NCBI RefSeq assembly: GCF_009846745.1 | Contig: NZ_AQPF01000003.1 | Span: 62,001-126,000, forward strand | Length of the DNA stretch: 64,000 bases | From: Alloalcanivorax xiamenensis | GTDB taxonomy: Bacteria; Pseudomonadota; Gammaproteobacteria; Pseudomonadales; Alcanivoracaceae | Direction: 5' to 3' | Part shown: one piece after another, positions 18,294-26,810 of the stretch | Layout of the letters: every line of letters starts with the position of its first letter | How positions within the stretch are numbered: position 1 is the first letter of the stretch | Program-made: the position numbers and the translations under genes | Notes under the pieces: model-generated | The model's database searches: none | Told to the model about the DNA's origin: nothing | The model's input: the letters and a program-made list of their open reading frames with translations, nothing else

Positions 18294-19361
18294 TCAGTTC
18301 AAGCGGACAGGCAGTGGCACCTTGCCCGGACGCCGCCATGTCCCGGCCAGACCACCCTGGTCGGTCCATTTCAAGGTAAAGGTTTCGGTGCTATCCCCAT
18401 CATCACGGCGCGTCAGCACCCGTTCTCCCTCCTTACTCGCTTCCCGATGCAAACGTATCGGCACCTTGTACTTATCGTAGGCATACCAGGCCGGGCCGGA
18501 CCAGGCGCCCAGAACCAGCGTCACGGGGAAACGATCGTCGATTTCCCCAAAGAACACCCCCTCCGGGCCGCGCTCCGGCAACGGACAATCGGTTCGTTTC
18601 TCCAGCAACAGGCAGCGGCCATATTCGTTCAGCCAGGGCGCCAGCGTCTCATAGTCAAACCGGCTTTCCTTATCGCCGAGGTCATCCAGCGCCTGCGCCA
18701 CATGGGGAAAACCGCACCCTCGCATCATCACCAGGGCATCGGCACGCAGCTGCCACTCGCGCTCATCGTACAATCCCTTGCGGATGTTCTCGCCGCACTC
18801 CCGATACAGATCCGCCTGGGTCTCCGCTTCCTCCTGATCCAGACCACTCGAAGGAGCCGCTTTCAGGAAGGCATCGATATCATCAAGCTGCAGCTCATCC
18901 ACCCGGTACCGCAGTTTTTGCACGCCATCATCAGTAAACAAAGTAGTCAGAAACAGGGGTTGTCCGGTCCGCGTTTCAAACCGGTAACTCTGGGAAAAAG
19001 CCGACGGGTAGGCACCGGTGTATTCACCGTTGAAAACGATGGAGAGAAATCCCTCGCTGTTGGTCACTACCTGATAATCCAGATAGGTCACCCCGGTCCA
19101 ACTGCCTTCCTTTGGCCAAACGGCATCGAACGGCGTCTCGCCGGGGCCGCCGGGGAAGCGCTCCAGCAAGCTCACCTGCAACCAGGTGTTGATCCGTCGC
19201 GCGGCTTTCGTCTTATCTTGCACCAGAGGAAAATGAAACTCGGCATAATCGCCCAAAGTCGCGTGCTTGGCGGACATTCCCTCGATCGTGACTTGAGACC
19301 AGGCGGTTGACGCCATGCCCAGAAAAACGGCCGATGTGACATACAACAGGCCCCTGTTCAC
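18294..19361 (-). CDS. Exported DUF3298-like protein
   Basis: The 355-residue protein starts with a good signal peptide (GLLYVTSAVFLGMASTAWS, cleavage near residue 22). The core pattern, a polar beta-strand block, then SEGFLSIVFNGEYTGAYP, a tract about the subject of sitting in TRTGQPLFLTTLFTDDG, and a helix, resembles the DUF3298/DUF4163 fold found in RsiV-type and deacetylase-associated periplasmic proteins. Start is GTG at 19361, which overlaps the TGA of a short upstream frame. The family assignment is by pattern and moderately sure. It is the upstream partner of the 16347 gene. Confidence 0.62.
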   Translation of the reverse strand: MNRGLLYVTSAVFLGMASTAWSQVTIEGMSAKHATLGDYAEFHFPLVQDKTKAARRINTWLQVSLLERFPGGPGETPFDAVWPKEGSWTGVTYLDYQVVTNSEGFLSIVFNGEYTGAYPSAFSQSYRFETRTGQPLFLTTLFTDDGVQKLRYRVDELQLDDIDAFLKAAPSSGLDQEEAETQADLYRECGENIRKGLYDEREWQLRADALVMMRGCGFPHVAQALDDLGDKESRFDYETLAPWLNEYGRCLLLEKRTDCPLPERGPEGVFFGEIDDRFPVTLVLGAWSGPAWYAYDKYKVPIRLHREASKEGERVLTRRDDGDSTETFTLKWTDQGGLAGTWRRPGKVPLPVRLN

Positions 19362-19555
19362 TGTTCCAAATCCGCGTAGGTGAACGGAGGATCGCCCACC
19401 GCTCCCTCAGCCCACCGTTCCCGCAATTGGGAGCAACGAAGCCGCGGAGGGAACGGCTCACGAGTCTCGATGGGCGTGTTGGCGTGCCAGCGTGTTGCGT
19501 GCAAGCGGGCTATGTCAAAATTTCGGGACAGCCCTGTATCCAATTTCATGACCAC
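19358..19555 (-). CDS. Short reading frame (65 aa) coupled to the DUF3298-like gene, uncertain
   Basis: A 65-codon frame ends in a GTGA overlap with the start of the 18294 gene, the geometry of translational coupling. The peptide is Arg-rich at its centre and ends DPPFTYADLEQ; there is no signal peptide or motif that I recognise. It may be a genuine small protein, a leader peptide, or a chance frame. Confidence 0.3.
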   Translation of the reverse strand: MVMKLDTGLSRNFDIARLHATRWHANTPIETREPFPPRLRCSQLRERWAEGAVGDPPFTYADLEQ

Positions 19556-19569
19556 ATCCTGTGCTTGCG

Positions 19570-20028
19570 TTAATGGAGATCCAGCCCCAACCTTAGCATG
19601 TCCTTATGCTGGATCCCCATTTCCATCACCGGCTCATCATAATGATCAAGGAAGAAATCCCGGACCACGCCCTCCACACGAAACCCCTGGCGCTGATAGA
19701 ACGCCAGCTGATAGCCAAAGGTACCGGTACCCAGCTCGATACGGCGCACGCCCTCGGACCGGCACTGGTCAATCACTTGGCGCAGCAGGGCCGAGCCTAC
19801 ACCCTGGCCTTGCACATCAGGGGATACGGCGATATTGAATAGCTCCAGGACGCCGTCGCCGATGGTGTTGAGTACGCAGACGCCGACTATGTCGTTGCTC
19901 TTTTTCACTGAGAAGCACCGAGCACCCGTCAAATACTTACGCACATTCCGTTCGGAAGGATCGGCTTCCAGCAACAAAGCCCAAGGCAATGATTCGGCAT
20001 CAACCTCAGAAACCGAGAACCCCAACAT
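19570..20028 (-). CDS. GNAT family N-acetyltransferase
   Basis: A 152-residue GCN5-related acetyltransferase. The acetyl-CoA pyrophosphate loop is clear in IAVSPDVQGQGVGSALL (about residues 66-82), followed by the helix RQVIDQC and the strand IELGTGTFGYQLAFYQRQGF. The substrate is not inferable. An ATG at 20028 is preferred over a GTG three codons upstream because the latter has its purine stretch directly against the start. It is on the same strand as its neighbours but with no tight spacing, so it may be independent. Confidence 0.85.
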   Translation of the reverse strand: MLGFSVSEVDAESLPWALLLEADPSERNVRKYLTGARCFSVKKSNDIVGVCVLNTIGDGVLELFNIAVSPDVQGQGVGSALLRQVIDQCRSEGVRRIELGTGTFGYQLAFYQRQGFRVEGVVRDFFLDHYDEPVMEMGIQHKDMLRLGLDLH

Positions 20029-20109
20029 TTCTTCCACCCTTACGTCCTATAAACCCACAGAAACGCCCCAGGCGACACATGATGGCAACCTACCCCATCC
20101 CGCCTCCTC

Positions 20110-21510
20110 TTACGTTGAATACCCTTTCAATTCAGAGTCATGGCGAATGGTCTGTTTATAAGTGAGCTGACGTCGCAGTGCCAATAGGGCCAGCCCCAAA
20201 AACAACACAGGTCCGGTAGAACCGCCCCCACCACCACTACCCTGTCCGACATCCGAACGCTTCGGAGCGGAACCAATACGAGCCTTCAAAACAGGGCCAC
20301 TGTTACCATCAGCCTGCTCATACCAAGCGGCCACCGCCAGGTCGGCGTTCAACGCCACTCTGGTGTTGGCAGATGCATCGAACAAACCCGGGGCGCCCTT
20401 GGACACAATGACTGCCGGGGTATCTATTACCCCTTCCTCGTCGAAAGCCGTGACTTTTCGGTAACGAGGCTCTCCATTCTCCAAAACGGTCCAGCCGATG
20501 AGAAATGTTCCGTTTCGGTCCCCGGCCATATCCGGTTTACCTGACAAGACATCGAGTGAATCCTCTCCAATAGTGGCCGATGCACCCGCACTACCATCGG
20601 CGTTTATATATTGAATTCGCTGACTAAATACCTTTTGCGTGTTAACTGTGGCACTTTGAAACCAAGCGCTGGCATATCCACCATCCGAGCCAGCCGCCAA
20701 GACCGGGAAAGTTTGATATAACCTTTCGCCCTCGCCTATCCCAGCATCCAGCGCCCAGGGCTCTCTAGGCGGTTCCGAACCAAAATAGCTGTAACGCATC
20801 ACCATCAGAACCGTGTCACCATCTTTAATTACCGGCCAGATAATCTGGCCACTACCCTCTTGTATGGCTACTGCTACAGGTATGTCCAGATTAGTGTCCG
20901 AGCCAAGGAGAAAATGCCCCCCTCCCCCGCCCTCGGGAACGGACAATTGATAGACATAACCGTGCCCAATATCGTAGGACATAGCTACCAGGGACCACCC
21001 ATCTTGATTTACCGATAAATCCGGATTACAGCTATACCCGTATCCAGGCGAGGCCAGCCATGGACTTGATACGCTATCGTCAATCCCCACTCGACCTAAC
21101 ATCACGTTTGTTCGGCAATCCGAGGAGTCCATTTTCGAGCCACCACCCCAAACCACCACCAGGCCACCACTACCACTGGCATCGACCATGGGTTCTGACA
21201 AGCCGAAATCCGGGTAAGCGCTATTTTCAGATACTGTCAGAATGTCTCCCACGATGTGACCGTTCTGGTCGAAGCGTGCCAGCCTGACCCGATCCAAGTC
21301 GGTTTCAATATTATGTTCCACCCAAGTCGCCGCAAACCGGTCATCCGGTAGCGACGTGATATCGAACCCCTGAAACCGCACCTGAGCTCCAGCCTGGTAG
21401 AGATCCACCACCTCATCGGCATCGAAGATAGAGGCCGCTCCGAGGGCGCCAGATATAAGGGTACCGATCACTACCGCTAGTGCTTGCTTATAAAAAGCGT
21501 TCTTTTTCAT
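20110..21510 (-). CDS. Exported protein with a GlyGly-CTERM-like C-terminus
   Basis: The 466-residue protein has a signal peptide (residues 1-25, KQALAVVIGTLISGALGA) and a long repetitive beta-rich body with motifs such as SLPDDRFAATWVEHN and DGGYASAWFQS, reminiscent of beta-propeller repeats. Near the end comes a glycine run GSGGGGGSTG, a hydrophobic helix PVLFLGLALLAL and the basic pair RRQ, the pattern of GlyGly-CTERM, which directs rhombosortase-linked sorting. Here an extra about 17-residue polar tail follows. Codon use is a little less G+C-biased than its neighbours. Function unknown. Confidence 0.68.
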   Translation of the reverse strand: MKKNAFYKQALAVVIGTLISGALGAASIFDADEVVDLYQAGAQVRFQGFDITSLPDDRFAATWVEHNIETDLDRVRLARFDQNGHIVGDILTVSENSAYPDFGLSEPMVDASGSGGLVVVWGGGSKMDSSDCRTNVMLGRVGIDDSVSSPWLASPGYGYSCNPDLSVNQDGWSLVAMSYDIGHGYVYQLSVPEGGGGGHFLLGSDTNLDIPVAVAIQEGSGQIIWPVIKDGDTVLMVMRYSYFGSEPPREPWALDAGIGEGERLYQTFPVLAAGSDGGYASAWFQSATVNTQKVFSQRIQYINADGSAGASATIGEDSLDVLSGKPDMAGDRNGTFLIGWTVLENGEPRYRKVTAFDEEGVIDTPAVIVSKGAPGLFDASANTRVALNADLAVAAWYEQADGNSGPVLKARIGSAPKRSDVGQGSGGGGGSTGPVLFLGLALLALRRQLTYKQTIRHDSELKGYST

Positions 21511-21763
21511 GGCATATCCCTGCTCGTATTATTTCAAAAATATAGCCACCCCAAGGCAGCCCCCAATGGCGCAATTTAGCATAACTAACCGGCAAGGGGT
21601 GCGGGCCTGTCTCCCTGACATTGAGCTGCGCCCTGCTGTTTCGCGGATAAGTCACTGCCACACATAGCCATATTCCGTCCACAAAACGGCCACCAGACTG
21701 TCATCAACAGCTTCTAGGATGCGCATCGACTTGCCTTCCATTTATTCGAATCGGAGTTGAATC

Positions 21764-23587
21764 GTGGCTATTTACAGAACTCTTCCGGCCCTGGCCTTGG
21801 CTGGCTTCACACTATTTCTGGCCGGCTGCGGGGGCGACAGTGACAATGACAATCCGGCTCCGGAGGCGAAACCGCTGCGGTTGCAGGTGCTCCACACCAA
21901 CGACCACCACTCCTATTTCGAGGGACAAAGCCAGGACCTGAGCCTGGACTACGATCCGGCCCTGGTCGGCGCTGAAACCGTGCGTGTCGACCTTGGCGGA
22001 TTCCCGCGTATCGCAACGGCCATCGACGAATATCGCGACGACCACACTCTGGTCCTCAATAGCGGCGAATTGAACGGCACCCTCTACTTCAGCCTTTTCA
22101 AGGGAGAGGTGGATTTCAAGGTGTTCAACGCTATCGGTCTGGACGCCTATGAGCTGGGCAACCACGAATTCGACGAGGGTGAAGCGCATCTCGCCGAACT
22201 GCTGAAAACGGTCAATTTCCCGGTGATCGCCGGCAACGTTCACCCGACCACGGACAGCCCGCTGTTTGGTTCTGATATCGCCCCCTATGTGGTCAAGGAA
22301 ATCGACGGAGAGAAAGTAGCCATCATCGGCGTTCTCAAGGTGGAGAAGACTCAGGAATCTTCCCTGGTCACCGACGCCGTGGAATTTGATGACGAGATCA
22401 CCTCGGTACGTGAACACATCTACACCCTGAAGAATGAAGGCATCAACAAGTTCATCGTCCTCAGCCACCTGGGCTACGACTTCGACCAGGAGCTGGCCGC
22501 CAACGTCCGCGACATCGATCTGATCGTTGGCGGTGATACCCACGATCTTCTCGACACCACCGGCGAGTTCGAGACCCTGGGGCTGGACGTGGATGGTGAC
22601 TACCCGACAGTGGTGAACAACCCGGACGGGCAGCCGGTTTATATCGTTCAGGCCTGGGAGTACGCCAAGGGGCTGGGCAAACTGGAAGTCAATTTCGACG
22701 CCGAGGGCGTCATCACCGACATTGACGGCAATGTTGAACTCCTGGTTGGCGATAACTATCAGGTGCAGGACGCCAGTGGCGCCTGGGTGGCGGCCAGCAG
22801 CGAACAAGCGGCGCGGATCAACGGTGTGATTGACGGCCTCGCCACGGTGCGGATCGCCAAGGAGTCCGAGGCCATTCTCGATATTCTCACGCCATACAAA
22901 GCGGAAATGGAGAGCTTCAAGCAGGAAACGCTGGGGGACGTGGTGCAGTACATGCCGTTCGAACGTATTCCCACACCGTTCCAGGCTGGGGAAACCCCCA
23001 CGGGCAGCTACGCCGCCCAGGTCGTGGCCGACGCCTTCCTCACCTATCTACCAAAAGCCGATGTGGCGATCCAGAACGCCGGCGGCGTGCGTGCGCCGCT
23101 CGAGGATGGGGCCTTCACCGTGGCGGACGCCTACAACATCCTGCCGTTCTCCAACACCGTGGTGACCATTGATATGACCGGCACGGAGATCGTCAAAGTG
23201 CTCAACGAAGCGCTCGATTATGCCCAGGGTATCTCGGCGTCCACTGGCGCCTTCCCCTATTCCGCCAACCTGCGTTACGACGTGGTGCTCGGCGCGCCGG
23301 CGGGAACGGGTATTCAAAACGTCGAGGTACGGGATGAAAACGGGAATTGGAGCGCCATTGGCGGCAACGCCACCTACTCCGTGGCCACCAACTCTTTCAC
23401 CGGCCTCGGCAAGGATGGCTACGATACGTTCGGTGAAGTGCGCGAGGCCCGCCCAGAGGCCTTCGAGAATTCCGATGTCGCCTATGTGGTGCCACTGCTG
23501 GAGTACTTCCGGGAGGAGCTGCCGGACAATACGCTGCCAGCCCTGGACCCGAACCTCTACTGCCTAAAATCCGTGACCCAGCAATAG
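21764..23587 (+). CDS. 5'-nucleotidase / UshA-family lipoprotein phosphoesterase
   Basis: A 607-residue bifunctional-type nucleotidase. A lipobox, FLAGC, follows a hydrophobic signal, so it is likely anchored as a lipoprotein. The N-terminal metallophosphatase domain has VLHTNDHHSYF (metal ligands) and LGNHEFDEG (second metal motif), then GGDTHD. The C-terminal 5'-nucleotidase domain has NAGGVRAPL and a substrate-binding stretch. GTG at 21764 with CGGAG ten bases upstream is the start. The typical role is to dephosphorylate extracellular nucleotides to scavenge phosphate or nucleosides; substrate not known. Confidence 0.92.
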   Translation: MAIYRTLPALALAGFTLFLAGCGGDSDNDNPAPEAKPLRLQVLHTNDHHSYFEGQSQDLSLDYDPALVGAETVRVDLGGFPRIATAIDEYRDDHTLVLNSGELNGTLYFSLFKGEVDFKVFNAIGLDAYELGNHEFDEGEAHLAELLKTVNFPVIAGNVHPTTDSPLFGSDIAPYVVKEIDGEKVAIIGVLKVEKTQESSLVTDAVEFDDEITSVREHIYTLKNEGINKFIVLSHLGYDFDQELAANVRDIDLIVGGDTHDLLDTTGEFETLGLDVDGDYPTVVNNPDGQPVYIVQAWEYAKGLGKLEVNFDAEGVITDIDGNVELLVGDNYQVQDASGAWVAASSEQAARINGVIDGLATVRIAKESEAILDILTPYKAEMESFKQETLGDVVQYMPFERIPTPFQAGETPTGSYAAQVVADAFLTYLPKADVAIQNAGGVRAPLEDGAFTVADAYNILPFSNTVVTIDMTGTEIVKVLNEALDYAQGISASTGAFPYSANLRYDVVLGAPAGTGIQNVEVRDENGNWSAIGGNATYSVATNSFTGLGKDGYDTFGEVREARPEAFENSDVAYVVPLLEYFREELPDNTLPALDPNLYCLKSVTQQ

Positions 23588-23597
23588 GCGTCACCCC

Positions 23598-23625
23598 CGG
23601 AGCCGGGTGCCAATCCCCGGCTCCG
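23598..23625. terminator. Strong stem-loop between convergent genes
   Basis: CGGAGCCGGG (23598-23607) pairs perfectly with CCCGGCTCCG (23616-23625) around an 8-base loop, between the end of the 5'-nucleotidase gene and the end of the reverse-strand membrane gene. No T-tract follows on either strand, so it may stabilise transcripts or act with Rho. Confidence 0.55.
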
Positions 23626-23628
23626 CTA

Positions 23629-24264
23629 TTAGGACAGGTACCCATAGGCTTCCGCCTGAGCGGAGAGCCAGAACAACAGACCCAATCCGGCAGCCAGCCC
23701 CAGCGACACGAACACCAGGAAGCCCACTCGCTCCCCCGGCGTCATGTGCTTCACGCCTTCCAGCGTACCGGGACGGACCAGTACGTAGAACAGCCCCATC
23801 GCCGCCACGAAAGGACCAATCAGGGTCTTCCACCAGGAATAGGACACCAACGGCGCGCCCGCGGCAAGCGCCTGCAGCGTATCGCGAACGTAATAGACAC
23901 TCCATCCAAGCCCGAACGCCAAAAACACCAGGCCGACGAGCAAAGCCCCTTTTTTCGGATCCGGGGGTGCCTTGGCCTGAACCGGTGCTTCCGGCACGTG
24001 ACGGGCCGGGTCCCGGGCGATTTCCATGGCCCGTTCATGGGCTTTCTGGCGGCCGCGATGGCGTATCAGAGAAACAATCCCGGAGAGCAACATCAGGCCG
24101 CCCATGGCCAACATACCGTACACCACGCCCTGATCACCGAAACGCTGGTACAACCAGCCGGTGCGTTCCTCCGCCGTGGCCGGTTCGCCCCAATGCGCCA
24201 GGGCAAACGCCATGCAGACCACACCAAAGACGGACAAAATCAGGGATCGGGCTACCGCCAACAT
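23629..24264 (-). CDS. Multi-pass membrane protein, hypothetical
   Basis: About 211 residues from an ATG at 24264 with five hydrophobic helices: LILSVFGVVCMAFALAH, VYGMLAMGGLMLLSGIVSL, ALLVGLVFLAFGLG, WWKTLIGPFVAAMGLFYVLV and VGFLVFVSLGLAAGLGLLFWL. A basic cytoplasmic loop with RHRGRQKAHERAME follows the second helix. An upstream in-frame ATG at 24327 would add a 21-residue polar leader and is less likely. No family or function recognised; it faces the nucleotidase gene end to end. Confidence 0.6.
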   Translation of the reverse strand: MLAVARSLILSVFGVVCMAFALAHWGEPATAEERTGWLYQRFGDQGVVYGMLAMGGLMLLSGIVSLIRHRGRQKAHERAMEIARDPARHVPEAPVQAKAPPDPKKGALLVGLVFLAFGLGWSVYYVRDTLQALAAGAPLVSYSWWKTLIGPFVAAMGLFYVLVRPGTLEGVKHMTPGERVGFLVFVSLGLAAGLGLLFWLSAQAEAYGYLS

Positions 24265-24553
24265 GCGCAAACACCGAGAAGATAAGGAAAGGGGGCTCAA
24301 CCTACCCAGCCACGGTATCCGGGTCAATGGCCCCAGGCTCCAGGAACGATCGGATCAATAAACAACTGGCACCAAGGTTCCACCTTCCCGATCGACACAT
24401 TTTCCTAATCAACAAAGAGCTCCTACCGCGGACAGCCTGTTCTTCCCTTCAATATTGTCCGGTAACCACTCAGCACAAGTTAACGCTTTCATGTTGCGGG
24501 ACTATCAGACAGGGATAAGCACAGGTTCCTATCAACACTGCGCGGGAGAGATC

Positions 24554-25888
24554 ATGTCACGGCTGTTCAGCGATACCGAACTGGAAGACATTGCCCGGCC
24601 TCCGGAAGCGCATGCCATCGAGGCATTACGACGCGGCGATCTTGCCGAAGCCCGTCTACATCTTGAAGAAATGGCACGCGGTCACGCCGGGCTGGATGCG
24701 CTGTCCTGTCATGCCCTCGCTCGCAAGGCGGGGAAGTTACGGCAGGATTTCGGCGAGCAACGGGCCCTCGAAGCGCTACATAAAATTGGTACGCAGTTGA
24801 TGGCAAGCTGGATCGAGCAGTGGCGCCGGGGCGACGCCCAAGGCGCCATTCATGATTTGATCGCTGTATTCCGCTACCAGATCGGCGCCGAATTGATTCC
24901 GGTAAAGGAAGAGCACGATGCAGTGACACTGGAACTGGCGCCCTGCGGCAGTGGCGGCCGCCTGGATCGCCAGGGACTGCCAGAGCGTCACCCGCAGGCT
25001 TACGGTGACTGGAGCGACGGCGTCAACAGCCTTTGTCAGGCGTGCAAGGCTAACCAGGCCGCCCTCAACGAGGCTCTGGGGGAACCGGTGTGGACAACCC
25101 AAAAAGGCGCTGAAGGCCACTGCACCTTGCGTTTCTCCAAAGGCTCTCAGAGTGGCAAAACCCTGTTCCCCGGAGAACAAGCGGTGACTGTGACACAGAC
25201 CCGCACGCGTCGGGCCGAACACAAACTGGATCAGGGCGACACGGATATAGAAGCGCTGCTCGACGGACAACGTAAGGAGTGGATGCCCTGGCATGATTTC
25301 GGCGTGGTCTGGCTGGCGCACTTCTACGCCGTCGCCTTGGAACTGGGCGGCGCCGACTATCTCGATGAAATGCTGGCACAAACTTATGAACCCGCCTTTG
25401 TTGCCGGTTTTCCCCACTACGCTTCTCTCGACGACGAGGCCCTGGCCCGGGAAATCGCTCGCACCTGGAATTATCATTGCGCCGACTTCCGACTCAGCGA
25501 GGAGGATGACCGTTTCGTCTTTACTCTGGATCCTTGCGGCAGCGGTGGACGCCTGTTCCGGGGCACGGTATGGCGGGATATGTTCCGGTATGGCCGTCCT
25601 CTCTCTCCCATCATGTCCAAGCCGCACCGAATCAATTTTCTGCGTGAGGATGCCCCGACTTACTGCACACACTGCGCGGCTTCCAATCGGGCTCAGCTAA
25701 GCCGCCTTTCCGACCCCAAGGTCCCTATTTTCTTCGTCATTGATGGCCATGCCCAGCAACGTCCCGGCATGCCCTGCCGAACTTATGTTTACAAACGTGA
25801 CGCCCCCAGAACCAATGTGGACCCCGCCCTGCTGAGGCAAATCAGCCTGGCTCCGCCCTCTCCGAAAACGACGAGGAGTTCGTCATGA
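24554..25888 (+). CDS. Duplicated CGSGGR/CxxC protein of unknown function
   Basis: The 444-residue product has two related halves. Each contains CGSGGR (C131 and C328) followed by a CxxC pair (C161/C164 and C371/C374), then a hydrophobic strand and another Cys or His (C190, C408). The pattern suggests a metal- or cofactor-binding module that was duplicated. An N-terminal helical part (1-100) precedes it. The ATG at 24554 has GGGAGAG four bases upstream; a longer start at 24455 is unlikely. It overlaps the downstream SDR by four bases (ATGA), so it belongs to the catabolic cluster. I do not recognise the family. Confidence 0.72.
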   Translation: MSRLFSDTELEDIARPPEAHAIEALRRGDLAEARLHLEEMARGHAGLDALSCHALARKAGKLRQDFGEQRALEALHKIGTQLMASWIEQWRRGDAQGAIHDLIAVFRYQIGAELIPVKEEHDAVTLELAPCGSGGRLDRQGLPERHPQAYGDWSDGVNSLCQACKANQAALNEALGEPVWTTQKGAEGHCTLRFSKGSQSGKTLFPGEQAVTVTQTRTRRAEHKLDQGDTDIEALLDGQRKEWMPWHDFGVVWLAHFYAVALELGGADYLDEMLAQTYEPAFVAGFPHYASLDDEALAREIARTWNYHCADFRLSEEDDRFVFTLDPCGSGGRLFRGTVWRDMFRYGRPLSPIMSKPHRINFLREDAPTYCTHCAASNRAQLSRLSDPKVPIFFVIDGHAQQRPGMPCRTYVYKRDAPRTNVDPALLRQISLAPPSPKTTRSSS

Positions 25889-26715
25889 GTCACACCAGGG
25901 AGCATTCCGGCGCGGCATTGGTGACCGGCGCCAGCGGCGGCATCGGCCGGGCCATCGCCTTGCATCTGGCCCGACAGGGCTGGGATCTGGGTTTATTGGA
26001 CCAGACAGCACCACCGCCGGCACTACTCGACGAACTTGGCCAATATGGCACCCGCGTTCACACCGTTAGCGCCGATTTATACGACCAATCCGCCATCCCT
26101 GACGCCGCGGAAAGTTGCCAGGAACAGCTCGGCCCAATCCTCTGCCTGATCAACAATGCCGGTCTGACCGCACAGATCGCACCGTTGGAAAAGATAACCA
26201 CCGATGCATGGCAACGGGAACTGATGGTAAATCTGTCCGCGCCGTTAACACTGATTCAGGCGGTGACGCCCGCCATGCGCCGATACCAATGGGGACGAAT
26301 CGTCAATATTTCCTCCATGGCGGCACGAGGGGGTCTGTATCAGCAAACCGGCTACGCCGCCACTAAAACCGGTCTGCTGGGATTAACCCGCAACGTCGCG
26401 CTGGAGTGCGCCCGCGACGGCATCACCTGCAACGCGGTTCTGCCTGGCCTTGTGGATACCCCCGCGGTGCGTGGCATGCCTTCGCTGATCCAAAACGATG
26501 CTCTTTCTCTGGTTCCCGCCCGCCGGCTTGGCAAGCCCGAGGAAATTGCCGCGCTGGTGGGGTTTCTGTGCAGCGACCAGGCCGGCTTTATCAACGGCGC
26601 CGAAATCGATATCGATGGCGGTGCCCGCCTCTGCCCGGTGGTACTGGGCAGTCAAAAGGCCATCGCCGAACGCCACGCTCTGGCATCCGGAGGCCTAAGC
26701 CCGCCCGACGCGTAA
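25885..26715 (+). CDS. Short-chain dehydrogenase/reductase
   Basis: A 276-residue classical SDR. The cofactor loop TGASGGIGRAIA is at about residues 12-23, NNAG at about 90, the catalytic serine near SSMAARGG, and the YAATK dyad at about 153-157. The end has INGAEIDIDGG, the typical C-terminal loop. The gene begins in an ATGA overlap with the CGSGGR protein, so both are likely translated as one unit. Substrate is unknown; the context suggests oxidation of a hydroxyacyl intermediate. Confidence 0.88.
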   Translation: MSHTREHSGAALVTGASGGIGRAIALHLARQGWDLGLLDQTAPPPALLDELGQYGTRVHTVSADLYDQSAIPDAAESCQEQLGPILCLINNAGLTAQIAPLEKITTDAWQRELMVNLSAPLTLIQAVTPAMRRYQWGRIVNISSMAARGGLYQQTGYAATKTGLLGLTRNVALECARDGITCNAVLPGLVDTPAVRGMPSLIQNDALSLVPARRLGKPEEIAALVGFLCSDQAGFINGAEIDIDGGARLCPVVLGSQKAIAERHALASGGLSPPDA

Positions 26716-26810
26716 GCGGATCCGATCCTTACCAGCACAATGATACTGCCCGTTAGAAGCGCACATCACTCAACAGTAACAAGCCCTATAAGAACAAGGA
26801 GACGACGATC

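Noticed and set aside
19570..20028. GNAT protein as the toxin partner of the TacA-type antitoxin
   Set aside because: It is 17 kb away, has no antitoxin gene beside it and has the pattern of an ordinary acetyltransferase.
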